From the NCBI GenBank assembly GCA_900548735.1, contig URMC01000032.1, forward strand, positions 1-17,171: DNA of 17,171 nucleotides. Reading direction: 5' to 3'. Both the position numbers and the translations under genes were made by a program. The stretch's first letter is position 1. Every line of letters begins with the position of its first letter. The DNA comes from an uncultured Eubacteriales bacterium. Its GTDB lineage: Bacteria > Bacillota > Clostridia > Oscillospirales > CAG-272. The notes under the pieces are model-generated. The model worked only from the letters and a program-made list of their open reading frames with translations. It had not been told where the DNA came from and made no database searches. Shown here piece by piece: positions 1 through 5,980 of this stretch.

Positions 1-368
1 CGGTTTTGCTGTTGCGTGACGGCGCGCGCGTGGCGCTGGTCAAGCGCCCCGCGAAAGGTCTGCTTGCAGGGCTGTTTGAGCCGCCGTGCCTTGCCGGGTT
101 CCGCAGTGCGGAGGAAATTGCCGCCCTGTTTGCCGCCGTGGGGCTGACGCCGCTTCGTGTGGCACCGCTGGGGGAAGCCAGGCACATTTTCACCCACATC
201 GAGTGGCAGATGACGGGTTTTGAAGTGATTCTGCCGGAGGGTGCCGCCGCGAAACTCGACACGTGTGCCCCCTTTTTGCCGGAAGACCTCTTTTTCGCCA
301 ACCGGGAGGAGTTAGAGCAACACTTTGCCCTGCCCAGTGCCTACCGCGCTTACCGCGCATTTATCTGA
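1..368 (+). CDS. mutY: A/G-specific adenine glycosylase MutY, C-terminal part (5' partial)
   Basis: The frame is open from base 3 to a TGA at 366-368, so this is the 3' end of a gene that starts outside the window. About 121 residues are visible. They match the NUDIX-like C-terminal domain of MutY, which recognises 8-oxoG opposite A: an opening LLLRDG strand, VALVKRPAKGLLAGLFEPP (residues about 10-28, the typical K-R-P-x-x-G-L-L-A-G-L-W/F-E-x-P pattern), then an ARHIFTHIEW segment like the family's H-x-F-T-H-x-x-W/L. MutY removes adenine mispaired with 8-oxoguanine in base-excision repair in the cytoplasm. The catalytic helix-hairpin-helix and FeS domains would lie upstream and cannot be checked. 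The identity rests on the two motifs; a free-standing NUDIX protein is the main alternative, but the TTG at base 6 has no visible ribosome binding site. Confidence 0.85.
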   Translation, partial: VLLLRDGARVALVKRPAKGLLAGLFEPPCLAGFRSAEEIAALFAAVGLTPLRVAPLGEARHIFTHIEWQMTGFEVILPEGAAAKLDTCAPFLPEDLFFANREELEQHFALPSAYRAYRAFI

Positions 369-390
369 TACCCTTGCACACAAATGAACC

Positions 391-570
391 GGCGGCACCT
401 TGCGGCGCAACTGAACGGCTGGTGCACTACTTTGGGTGCACACGCCCAATATTCCGACACCATTTGCCGAAAAGTTTTTAGGGGGCACCTTGCGGTGCGG
501 CTTGCAGGCTGACGCACTACTTTGGGTGCACACGCCCAATATTCCGACACCATTTGCCGGAAAGTTTTTA
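391..570 (+). repeat. Tandem duplication of a 90-bp unit
   Basis: Two head-to-tail units of exactly 90 bp, 391-480 and 481-570. The last 60 bases are almost identical (contain CTTTGGGTGCACACGCCCAA and end AAAGTTTTTA); the first 30 are more diverged. Each unit begins with a GGCACCTTGCGG module. The second unit runs directly into the hairpin at 578-609. The same modules recur in copies near 2741-2882 and, inverted, near 6841-7030, so this is a dispersed repeat family. No coding function is credible. Confidence 0.85.
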
Positions 571-577
571 GGAGATT

Positions 578-609
578 AAAAGGGGGCTTTTTTCAAAAAG
601 CCCCCTTTT
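578..609 (+). terminator. Strong hairpin, probable bidirectional terminator after mutY
   Basis: A perfect 15-bp stem: 578-592 pairs with 595-609 (AAAAGGGGGCTTTTT with AAAAAGCCCCCTTTT), with a very short TC loop that would open to a larger one. A-runs and T-runs flank the GC core on both strands, so it could end mutY (plus) and the DUF445 gene (minus). It forms the 3' end of the dispersed repeat; near-identical hairpins sit at 2848-2879 and 6841-6870. Confidence 0.65.
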
Positions 610-725
610 CGCACGCCTGCCATTTTTCAAAATCCGCACGGGGGAAAAGGCAAGCGCGGGGGTCGCTTCCTTCACCAGCAGGTCGTGGCATGCCGCTCCG
701 TTTTCCGGTTTCATTTTCTTTCTTC

Positions 726-1610
726 TTAAATCAGATTGATCAGCATCGTGATCAACCCCAGAATAAACCCGATTACGCCGCCAAGCCAGATTACGGCGTT
801 CAGTTCCTTTTTCATCACGGAAAGCACCAGCGTTTCCAGCTCCTTCGCGGGCATGGCGTTGATCTTTTCCTCCACGATTTCGGCAAGGTGAAATTTGCTT
901 GCCAGCTCTTTGGCAAACGCGCCGATCAGATGCTCATACGCGTTGCGCACCAGCCCCGCCAGCGCCTCCTTGCCCCCCACGAGGTCGGCAGGGGTGCGCG
1001 CCTCCATCGCGGAGAGCTCCGCCGCCAGTTTTTCGCGCAGCTTTTCCTTGCCGGCGCCGTCCAGGTATTCGTTGACCTTATCGCTGACCGGCTGGGCAAA
1101 GGAAGCGATCAGCGAGTCTGTCACAAACATCCGCAACAGCGGATTTGCCGCCGCCGCGTTTTTCAGCGCGACGCTCCCCTCGGTCAGCACCAGCGCGGCG
1201 GGGTCAAACTCCTTCACGGCGGCAAGAATTTTCTCCTCTAAAAAGTCCAGCACCTTCTCACGCTTTTCGGGGTACGCCTCCCGGAAAACATTTGCCCCCA
1301 TCACGCCGAAAACGGGGAGCTCGGTCGCCTTGCGCACCACCACGTCGGCAATTTCGTCCGACAAAAAGACCCGGTAAAGATCCTCCTCCCGCACCAGCGA
1401 CTGACCTACCATCACGCCCATCGCGTGCGCCAGCGCGGACTGGCGGCGCGGAATAATGCCGGGGGTAAACGGCAACCGCAAGCCGAAAATCCGCACCTCT
1501 TTCAAAGGGCGGAAAAGCATTTTCACAGCGATATAGTTGGTGATAATGCCGATCACCAGCCCGACCACGGGGCCGGACAGCATTCCCGCAATTTTCAGAA
1601 ACTGCTCCAT
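726..1610 (-). CDS. DUF445 family membrane protein (YheB-like)
   Basis: 294 residues with the layout of DUF445 proteins. An N-terminal membrane segment (about 8-30) contains the GIITNYIAVKMLFRP motif; next comes the conserved PFTPGIIPRRQ segment (about 47-57), then a long charged helical middle (about 90-265). MPAKELETLVLSVMKKEL leads into a second membrane segment (about 272-293), WLGGVIGFILGLITMLINL. The family (B. subtilis YheB, E. coli YjiN) has no settled biochemical role; membrane anchoring at both ends is the safe statement. The ATG is preceded by GGGAGG seven bases upstream, and a good sigma-A promoter lies at 1664-1692, so the gene appears monocistronic. It is shorter than B. subtilis YheB (about 377 residues), with the difference in the middle region. 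Confidence 0.88.
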   Translation of the reverse strand: MEQFLKIAGMLSGPVVGLVIGIITNYIAVKMLFRPLKEVRIFGLRLPFTPGIIPRRQSALAHAMGVMVGQSLVREEDLYRVFLSDEIADVVVRKATELPVFGVMGANVFREAYPEKREKVLDFLEEKILAAVKEFDPAALVLTEGSVALKNAAAANPLLRMFVTDSLIASFAQPVSDKVNEYLDGAGKEKLREKLAAELSAMEARTPADLVGGKEALAGLVRNAYEHLIGAFAKELASKFHLAEIVEEKINAMPAKELETLVLSVMKKELNAVIWLGGVIGFILGLITMLINLI

Positions 1611-1663
1611 TTTGACCTCCCGATGACCCGTCTCCCGCGGGTAAATTTTCCGTTATCCTGTTT

Positions 1664-1692
1664 ATCTTAACATATTCCCCGCAAAAAATCAA
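1664..1692 (-). promoter_or_regulatory. Sigma-A-type promoter for the DUF445 gene
   Basis: On the minus strand: -35 TTGATT (1687-1692), 17-bp spacer, -10 TAAGAT (1664-1669). The predicted start lies near 1657, about 45 bases before the ATG. Confidence 0.55.
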
Positions 1693-1706
1693 GCGCCGCG
1701 CGGATT

Positions 1707-2132
1707 TTACGCCAGCAGCAGGACTAAGAGGATCGGCAGGATGTCATCCTGCTCTCCGGCAAGCAGCAACAGCACCCCCACAATAAGGGCAAGATCAGAG
1801 GTCTGCGTGTGCTTCCCCTCCGGTTTTTTGGGGGGTAAAAGCGAGGAAAGCACCGGAAAACGGGAAACCAACGCGTGAAGGGGAAGCCCCTTGCCGGGCG
1901 GTGCCTTTTCCTCCTTTTCCGCAAATGCCGCCGCGGTCGGCTCTCCCCCTGCCTGCTCCGGCGGAGGTGCCACTTCCGGTGCCGCCGGTTCTCCCTGCGC
2001 CACGGCGGGCGTAGCCGGTGCCGCGGGCGGCTCCTGCCCCGCGCCCGGCACCACGGTCGTGCCGGAATAATTCTCCGGGATCTGGAGGGGTGCGTTCTCC
2101 TGCCCCCATGCCGGTTGCTTTTGAATGTACAA
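1707..2132 (-). CDS. Small unknown protein, Pro/Ala-rich with NYSG motif and hydrophobic tail
   Basis: 141 residues, last of three closely packed small genes. It starts at a TTG preceded by AAAGGGGG seven bases upstream; no better ATG occurs in frame. The N-terminus contains PENYSGTTV (about 19-27), a long Pro/Ala/Glu-rich stretch follows (about 30-85), and the C-terminus is a very hydrophobic double segment, DLALIVGVLLLLAG and ILPILLVLLLA, joined by EQDD (about 113-141). As I recall, small clostridial proteins with a P-x-N-Y-S-G motif and a Leu-rich D/E-interrupted tail occur in similar short clusters, but I cannot name a characterised member. Membrane or surface association is inferred from the tail only. 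The gap from the preceding gene is 14 bp, so the two are probably co-transcribed. Confidence 0.7.
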   Translation of the reverse strand: MYIQKQPAWGQENAPLQIPENYSGTTVVPGAGQEPPAAPATPAVAQGEPAAPEVAPPPEQAGGEPTAAAFAEKEEKAPPGKGLPLHALVSRFPVLSSLLPPKKPEGKHTQTSDLALIVGVLLLLAGEQDDILPILLVLLLA

Positions 2133-2146
2133 AACGCTTCCCCCTT

Positions 2147-2440
2147 TCAGAAAAGCCCGGTCAGGGCATCATACACGCGGCAAATGCGGATCAGGTAATC
2201 CGCCATTTCCCGCCGTTCGGGCGAAAGGTATGGCTTGAGAGCGCACAGCAGTGCCTCCCTGCGGTTGTCTTTGTTTTTCGCGGGCGCCTGAGCCGCCCCC
2301 GGAGCGGGGGGCGACTCTGGCGCGGCGGGAAATACTCCGCGCAAAAGCGGAGCCACTGCGGAAAACCGTTCCGCAAGAGCGGAAAACTCCTCTGCGGAAA
2401 GCCCGGTATCCTCCGGTGCTCCCGTCTGCGCCCCGGTCAT
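2147..2440 (-). CDS. Small unknown protein (97 aa), middle gene of a three-gene cluster
   Basis: 97 residues with no signal peptide or membrane segment. The start ATG overlaps the stop of the upstream gene as ATGA (2437-2440), a sign of translational coupling. The N-terminal half is acidic and Ala/Pro-rich; the C-terminal part, RREALLCALKPYLSPERREM (about 60-79) followed by ADYLIRICRVYDALTGLF, is an amphipathic helical pair that looks like the conserved core. Similar A-L-K-P-Y-L-S-P-x-R-R segments, as I recall, occur in uncharacterised small clostridial proteins; no function is known to me. The overlap and the 14-bp gap to the next gene suggest the three proteins are made together and may interact. 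Confidence 0.72.
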   Translation of the reverse strand: MTGAQTGAPEDTGLSAEEFSALAERFSAVAPLLRGVFPAAPESPPAPGAAQAPAKNKDNRREALLCALKPYLSPERREMADYLIRICRVYDALTGLF

Positions 2441-2658
2441 CTTCCTTTTCCTCCGTTTTTCAGCTGTTCGCCAAGGCGAAGCAGATCTGCGTCGCTCATA
2501 TTCCGGATGGTCCGCCGCACGCCGTCAAGGTCGCCCGGGCGAATCTGAAATGCCGAAAGGTCAAGTCCGTACTCCCGCCCCAGCTTATCCAGCACGGCGG
2601 ATAATTGCCGGTCGGAAAGAGACAGCAGTTTTTCCATGGTTTTGCGGTCCAGTTGCAT
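2437..2658 (-). CDS. Small unknown protein (73 aa), first gene of a three-gene cluster
   Basis: 73 residues beginning MQLDRKTMEKLLSLSDRQLS. The ATG at 2656-2658 is chosen because AAAGGGGTGAT lies just upstream; the open frame extends to 2799, but that part is a translation of the dispersed repeat. The protein is all-helical in appearance: a helix with LSDRQLSAVLDKLGREYGLD (about 14-33), then PGDLDGVRRTIRNMSDADLL (about 41-60). It has no cysteines, no signal peptide and no membrane segment. It resembles small helical proteins found with the next two genes in other Clostridia as far as I can recall, without a known role. Its stop overlaps the next start (ATGA). No convincing promoter was found upstream. 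Confidence 0.72.
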   Translation of the reverse strand: MQLDRKTMEKLLSLSDRQLSAVLDKLGREYGLDLSAFQIRPGDLDGVRRTIRNMSDADLLRLGEQLKNGGKGR

Positions 2659-2740
2659 GATATCACCCCTTTCTCTAAGAGCATATGCAACATCGCGCCA
2701 CATCGCACCAACCTTTGCAGGGGTGACCGCCTCCCCTGCG

Positions 2741-2882
2741 CCACCTTCGGTGGGGGCACCAGCGGTGCGGCTGACATGCTGACGCGCTGCTTTGGGCACA
2801 TACGCCGAAAGCGTGGCGTGCGCCGTGTAAAAATTTTTGAGGGAGTCAAGAGGGAACTTTTTATAAAAAGTCCCCTCTTGCG
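2741..2882 (+). repeat. Dispersed repeat copy II ending in a terminator-like hairpin
   Basis: Same module order as 481-609: CACCTTCGGTG and CACCAGCGGTGCGGCTGACA, then GCTTTGGGCACATACGCC, then AAAATTTTTGAGGGAG, then a hairpin, 2848-2862 with 2865-2879 (15 bp, one mismatch, core GAGGGAACTTTTT). The sequence is more diverged than copies I and III. The region 2659-2938 holds nothing else recognisable apart from the HTH gene terminator. Confidence 0.7.
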
Positions 2883-2901
2883 CGCGCCTGCGGCGGGCGA
2901 A

Positions 2902-2939
2902 AAGGGGCTGTAAAAAAGCAAACTTTTTTACAGCCCCTT
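2902..2939 (-). terminator. Terminator hairpin of the XRE regulator gene
   Basis: 17-bp perfect stem 2902-2918 with 2923-2939 and a 4-nt loop (AGGGGCTGTAAAAAAG arm). It begins at the stop codon of the regulator on the minus strand. The U-rich part lies inside the arm (CTTTTTT), and on the minus strand the hairpin is followed by TTCGCC, so termination strength is uncertain. Confidence 0.6.
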
Positions 2940-3262
2940 CAGTCTTTGATTTTTTTCTCTTTATCCGCCATAAACTCCAACAACTCTACCATTTCTTTCT
3001 GCTTCTCAGGCGGGAGGGATGACAAAATGTCAATCCCCTTTTGCAAAAGCGCTTCCTCCCCGCCGCCGGAAAAGGACTTGCCCAACAAATAATCCACACT
3101 TACGCCAAAATAATCCGCAATTTTCAAAAGGGTATCGTAATGCGGTACCTTTCCGCTTTTCCAATGCGTGGTAGCGGAGTTTGACACCCCGATTTCTCTT
3201 GCGACCCTGCCCGGCTTTACTTTTTTCTCCGCACACAGCTCGCTGAACGTCTCCCAGAACAT
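2939..3262 (-). CDS. XRE/Cro-C1 family helix-turn-helix repressor
   Basis: 107 residues. Residues about 5-62 are an HTH_3 domain: FSELCAEKKVKPGRVAREIG (helices 1-2), VSNSATTHWKSGKVPHYDTL (recognition helix and following turn), then LLKIADYFGVSVDYLLGK, the near-universal end of this fold. A Gly-rich linker leads to a helical tail (LLQKGIDILSSLPPEKQKEM, about 73-92) ending in Lys/Glu-rich sequence, probably for dimerisation. RBS AAAGGAGC lies six bases before the ATG. It is a cytoplasmic DNA-binding regulator of the size seen for prophage-type and chromosomal repressors; no phage genes are adjacent. It is divergent from the BspA-like gene and shares a palindrome-rich interval with it, so autoregulation and control of that gene are plausible but inferred. 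Confidence 0.88.
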   Translation of the reverse strand: MFWETFSELCAEKKVKPGRVAREIGVSNSATTHWKSGKVPHYDTLLKIADYFGVSVDYLLGKSFSGGGEEALLQKGIDILSSLPPEKQKEMVELLEFMADKEKKIKD

Positions 3263-3334
3263 TTTCTGCTCCTTTTATAAAATCTTCACAAATTCAGAGC
3301 TCCGTTGTGGTAAAACCTGCCAAAATTTCAAAAA

Positions 3335-3362
3335 TTTAGAATAAACGCTTGATTTTTCTAAA
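3335..3362. promoter_or_regulatory. Inverted repeat overlapping the -35 box, candidate repressor operator
   Basis: TTTAGAA (3335-3341) and TTTCTAAA (3355-3362) form an interrupted palindrome whose interior contains the -35 TTGATT of the plus-strand promoter. The position, between a repressor gene and its divergent neighbour, is what an XRE operator would show. No binding data. Confidence 0.4.
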
Positions 3363-3377
3363 CTTGTGTAGTAAAAT
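3349..3377 (+). promoter_or_regulatory. Sigma-A-type promoter for the BspA-like gene
   Basis: -35 TTGATT (3349-3354), 17-bp spacer, -10 TAAAAT (3372-3377). The predicted start near 3384 gives a leader of about 113 nt before the ATG at 3497. Confidence 0.6.
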
Positions 3378-3407
3378 AAGCGCATGGTGAACCACACCTC
3401 TTATTTT
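3373..3407. promoter_or_regulatory. Second inverted repeat spanning the -10 and start of transcription
   Basis: AAAATAAG (3373-3380) and CTTATTTT (3400-3407) with an inner GGTG/CACC pair. It covers the -10 box and predicted start of the plus promoter, so it may be a second operator or an early leader hairpin. Confidence 0.35.
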
Positions 3408-3496
3408 AGCAGAAAAAACTGAATTTGTCAACATTTGGAAGTCGTGTCGGCACAACTTTAGCCTGACAAACGACGATGTGGACGGAAGGGAGGCTT

Positions 3497-4480
3497 ATGA
3501 AAAGGACAAACGAAAACGAGGCGGTGGTATATAAGGAAAGCGCGGCAAAAAGCGCCCGTACTCCGGGCGAAATTCCCGCACCGCAGGCAGGGCAGGCAGG
3601 TCAGCCCGCCGGCGCAGAGGTGCCGGACGGCGAGCACGAAGCCGCCGGGCTGACCTGCGGCAGAGCGGACTGCCGGAGCGACGCCGCCGTGCACTTTTCC
3701 GGTGCGGAAGAGATTTCGGTACAGGAAGGCACCTGCGCCATCGCGCCGCACGCATTTGAGGGCTGTACTTTCCTGCAGAAAGTGCATCTGCCGCACAGCA
3801 TCCGGGAGATCGGCGAGGGCGCGTTCCGGGGCTGTACGCGCCTGACCGACATAGAATTCCCCCGCGGGCTGACCGCCATCGGCTCCGGAGCGTTCTGCGA
3901 CTGCAAAAGCCTTTCCCGCATAAGCCTGCCCGAGGGACTGCTGTCGGTCGGGGATGCGGCGTTTGCCGGGTGCACCGGGCTTTTTTCCGTTTCCCTGCCC
4001 TCTACGCTGGAGCGCCTTGGCGAGCGGGTGTTTGACATTTGCGCCGGGCTTGCCGAAATCAGGGTGGCACCCGGAAACCGCGTTTTCCGTGCGGCAGGCG
4101 GGTGCCTGGTGCGCCGGGCGGACCGCACGCTGATCCGCGGGGTCAGCGATGCCAAAATCCCCGCCGGGGGCGAGGTGCTGACCATCGGGGAGGCGGCGTT
4201 TTCGGGGTGCCGGGGGCTGACCTCGCTCCTCATCCCGCCCGGCGTTCGCACCATTGCCGACAATGCCTTTATGCACTGCACCGCGCTTCGGGAAGCGGAG
4301 CTTGGCAGGGATGTCATTTCCGTCGGCGAAGGGGCGTTTTACAACTGCCCGTCGCTGCGCTGGGTACGCCTTGCGCCGCACGGCGCGCTGCGCCGGATCG
4401 GGGCAGAAGCGTTCCGCTTTTGCGACCGGCTGGAGGAAGTGGCGCCCGCGCCTTGCAAAACACCCGAAAAAGCGGTATAA
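3497..4480 (+). CDS. BspA-type leucine-rich repeat (LRR_5) protein, no signal peptide
   Basis: 327 residues from the ATG at 3497, chosen for the AGGGAGG just upstream; an earlier ATG at 3476 lacks a ribosome binding site. Residues about 1-78 are a polar, Ala/Pro/Glu-rich leader with no signal peptide, lipobox or membrane helix. From about 79 to 320 run some nine repeats of about 23 residues with the LRR_5 pattern I-x-x-x-A-F-x-x-C-x-x-L-x-x-I-x-L-P, for example IGEGAFRGCTRLTDIEFPRG and IADNAFMHCTALREAELGRD. One repeat unit near 195-220 is irregular. BspA proteins are usually secreted adhesins; this one lacks any export signal or anchor and is therefore likely cytoplasmic, as many clostridial LRR_5 proteins appear to be. 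The binding partner is unknown. It is probably controlled by the divergent XRE repressor. It ends just before structured repeats that could act as its terminator. Confidence 0.87.
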   Translation: MKRTNENEAVVYKESAAKSARTPGEIPAPQAGQAGQPAGAEVPDGEHEAAGLTCGRADCRSDAAVHFSGAEEISVQEGTCAIAPHAFEGCTFLQKVHLPHSIREIGEGAFRGCTRLTDIEFPRGLTAIGSGAFCDCKSLSRISLPEGLLSVGDAAFAGCTGLFSVSLPSTLERLGERVFDICAGLAEIRVAPGNRVFRAAGGCLVRRADRTLIRGVSDAKIPAGGEVLTIGEAAFSGCRGLTSLLIPPGVRTIADNAFMHCTALREAELGRDVISVGEGAFYNCPSLRWVRLAPHGALRRIGAEAFRFCDRLEEVAPAPCKTPEKAV

Positions 4481-4492
4481 TAACCATAGCTT

Positions 4493-4542
4493 GACAGGAG
4501 GTATCCGAACCCGGTTCTCGCGGGCGGATTTCCCGCCATGCC
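4493..4542 (+). repeat. Fragment (left end only) of the inverted-repeat element family
   Basis: TTGACAGGAGGTATCCGAAC begins here and matches the left end of the element at 5981 (TGACAGGAGATATCCGAACC) at all but one position. It is followed by a GCGGG/CCCGC mini-hairpin, then breaks off where the complete element at 4543 begins. No matching right end is seen, so this looks like a remnant into or beside which the second element inserted. Confidence 0.55.
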
Positions 4543-4814
4543 AGGGTAACAGCAGATATCCGAATCCGCCCCAAAGCCGTGGATTTGCGGTTCTTTTCGG
4601 ATTGTCCTCCTTGCAAGGATAATCCTTGCCGCGTCGTCCGCACCGAAAATCTTCCGAAATCCGCGGCTTTGTGGTCGCAGAATTTCGGGCAGGCAAATTT
4701 TCGTTGTCGGCAGGAAACCGACACAGTTCATATACAGATATGAACAAGGCGGGTGACGAACCGACGGCGGATATTTGCCGCCCGAAATCGGATTCGGATA
4801 TCTGCTGTTACCCT
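4543..4814. repeat. Complete inverted-repeat element folding as a three-way junction
   Basis: Perfect 26-bp terminal inverted repeats, 4543-4568 and 4789-4814 (core CAGCAGATATCCGAATCCG). Inside are two long hairpins. P2, 4573-4670, has arms AAAGCCG...CGGCTTT and a GCAAGGAT/ATCCTTGC head at 4613-4629. P3, 4682-4788, pairs ATTTCGGGC and GGCAAAT with ATTTGCC and GCCCGAAAT with a single bulged A, and carries a GTTCATAT/ATATGAAC head at 4726-4745. No reading frame is credible. It lies between convergent genes. It could be a MITE-like non-autonomous element, a structured RNA or a bidirectional terminator; the sequence cannot decide. It accounts for most of 4481-4848. Confidence 0.75.
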
Positions 4815-4848
4815 TTGTTAAAATACTCGGGAATATAGAGGCTACGGG

Positions 4849-5934
4849 TCAGTCCTCGCCCTCGTAGGGCGCAATCTCGGACTGCTTTTCCGCCGTGGAT
4901 TCGAGAATGGTTTCCGCAAGGTCTTTTTCGATGTCCGTCGAGGTGCGCGTGCCGCGCCGCCCCGGGCGGAAGCCGCCCTTCTTGCGGGGCTCGTCCTCCT
5001 CGTCGGACTTATTGACAATGGCGATAAACACGTCCTCCAGGCTCATGCCCACCGCTTCCAGCCCCACCATGGGCCAGTGCCGCTCGGCAAGGGCATAGAA
5101 CAGCGACTTGCGGATGTCAATCCCCGGTGTGCTTTCCACAAGGAAGGTATACGCGTCGCCGTCCCGCTCCGAGAGGGCTTCCACATAGCTGATATCACTG
5201 CGGGAGCGCAGGAACGTCAGCACCTCTTTCTGGGGTGCGGCAACCTTGAGGCGGAAGCGGCGGCTTGCCTCTACCGCGCGATTGATGTTTTCCGTGCGCT
5301 CGTCGGCAACCAACTTACCTTTGTTGATAATCAGAATCCGGTCACAGACCGCCTGCACCTCCTGCAGAATGTGCGTGGAGAGAATGACGGTATGATCCTT
5401 GCCCAGCGTGCGGATCAGATTGCGAATTTCGATGATCTGCTTGGGGTCAAGCCCCACCGTCGGCTCATCAAAAATGATAACCGGCGGGTTGCCGATCAGT
5501 GCCTGCGCAATGCCCACGCGCTGGCGGTAGCCTTTGGAAAGATTGCGGATCAGGCGGTGCGTCACATTGCTGATCTTCACCACCTCGCAGATCTCCTGCA
5601 GGTGCATGGCGCGGTTCATCGTACAGCCCTTGAGGTTGTACACAAAAATAAGGTATTCCTCCACCGTCATATCCGGGTAAAGGGGGGGTTGCTCCGGCAG
5701 ATACCCGATGCGGCGTTTGACCGCCAACGGGTCGTCCAGCACATTGATACCGTCCACCATCACGCGCCCCGCGGAAGAGGAAAGGTAGCCAGTCAGAATA
5801 TTCATTGTCGTGCTTTTCCCGGCGCCGTTGGGGCCGAGAAAGCCGACGATCTCGCCCTTCTCCACCTCAAAACTCACATCGTCTACGGCGCAGTTGTTGC
5901 CGTAATTTTTGACCAGATGGTCGATCTTAATCAT
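4849..5934 (-). CDS. ABC transporter ATP-binding protein (GldA/ABC-2 export type)
   Basis: 361 residues from the ATG at 5934, preceded by AAGGGAAGGATCACC. It is a full nucleotide-binding domain: Walker A GPNGAGKST (34-42), Q-loop Q82 in YLPEQPPLYPDMTVEEYL, signature NLSKGYRQRVG (131-141), Walker B VIIFDEP (152-158) with D-loop GLDP, and H-loop H188 in STHIL. Residues about 215-305 form the extra C-terminal domain of ABC-2 ATPases ending SLEDVFIAI. A charged tail of about 50 residues (308-361, DEEDEPRKKG then RPGRRGTRTS) is unusual. Such ATPases power ABC-2 type exporters (gliding protein GldA, Nat, Bcr families) at the inner face of the membrane. The permease that normally follows is absent: downstream is the repeat element and a convergent gene. 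The substrate is unknown. Confidence 0.92.
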   Translation of the reverse strand: MIKIDHLVKNYGNNCAVDDVSFEVEKGEIVGFLGPNGAGKSTTMNILTGYLSSSAGRVMVDGINVLDDPLAVKRRIGYLPEQPPLYPDMTVEEYLIFVYNLKGCTMNRAMHLQEICEVVKISNVTHRLIRNLSKGYRQRVGIAQALIGNPPVIIFDEPTVGLDPKQIIEIRNLIRTLGKDHTVILSTHILQEVQAVCDRILIINKGKLVADERTENINRAVEASRRFRLKVAAPQKEVLTFLRSRSDISYVEALSERDGDAYTFLVESTPGIDIRKSLFYALAERHWPMVGLEAVGMSLEDVFIAIVNKSDEEDEPRKKGGFRPGRRGTRTSTDIEKDLAETILESTAEKQSEIAPYEGED

Positions 5935-5949
5935 ATGGTGATCCTTCCC

Positions 5950-5967
5950 TTGCCGGTCACCCGGCAA
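5950..5967 (-). promoter_or_regulatory. Leader hairpin with GNRA loop next to the ABC gene ribosome binding site
   Basis: On the minus strand TTGCCGG-GTGA-CCGGCAA, a 7-bp stem with a GNRA-type tetraloop, directly before the Shine-Dalgarno sequence. GGTGA of the loop side is complementary to TCACC between the ribosome binding site and the ATG, so an alternative pairing enclosing the ribosome binding site is possible. Confidence 0.4.
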
Positions 5968-5980
5968 AAGTTTGTTAGCC

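Noticed and set aside
391..570. CRISPR array
   Set aside because: Only two 90-bp units with no spacers and no cas genes nearby; it is a tandem duplication.
522..1241. Plus-strand open frame (239 codons) opposite the DUF445 gene
   Set aside because: It begins in the 90-bp repeat and hairpin, then runs antisense to DUF445; the KVFRRLKGGFFQKAPF start is a translated terminator hairpin.
2659..2799. N-terminal extension of the first small gene
   Set aside because: The extra 47 codons translate the dispersed repeat, while the internal ATG at 2658 has a good ribosome binding site.
3458..4747. Minus-strand open frame (429 codons) opposite the BspA-like gene
   Set aside because: Antisense shadow; the plus frame shows nine regular LRR_5 repeats and a good ribosome binding site.
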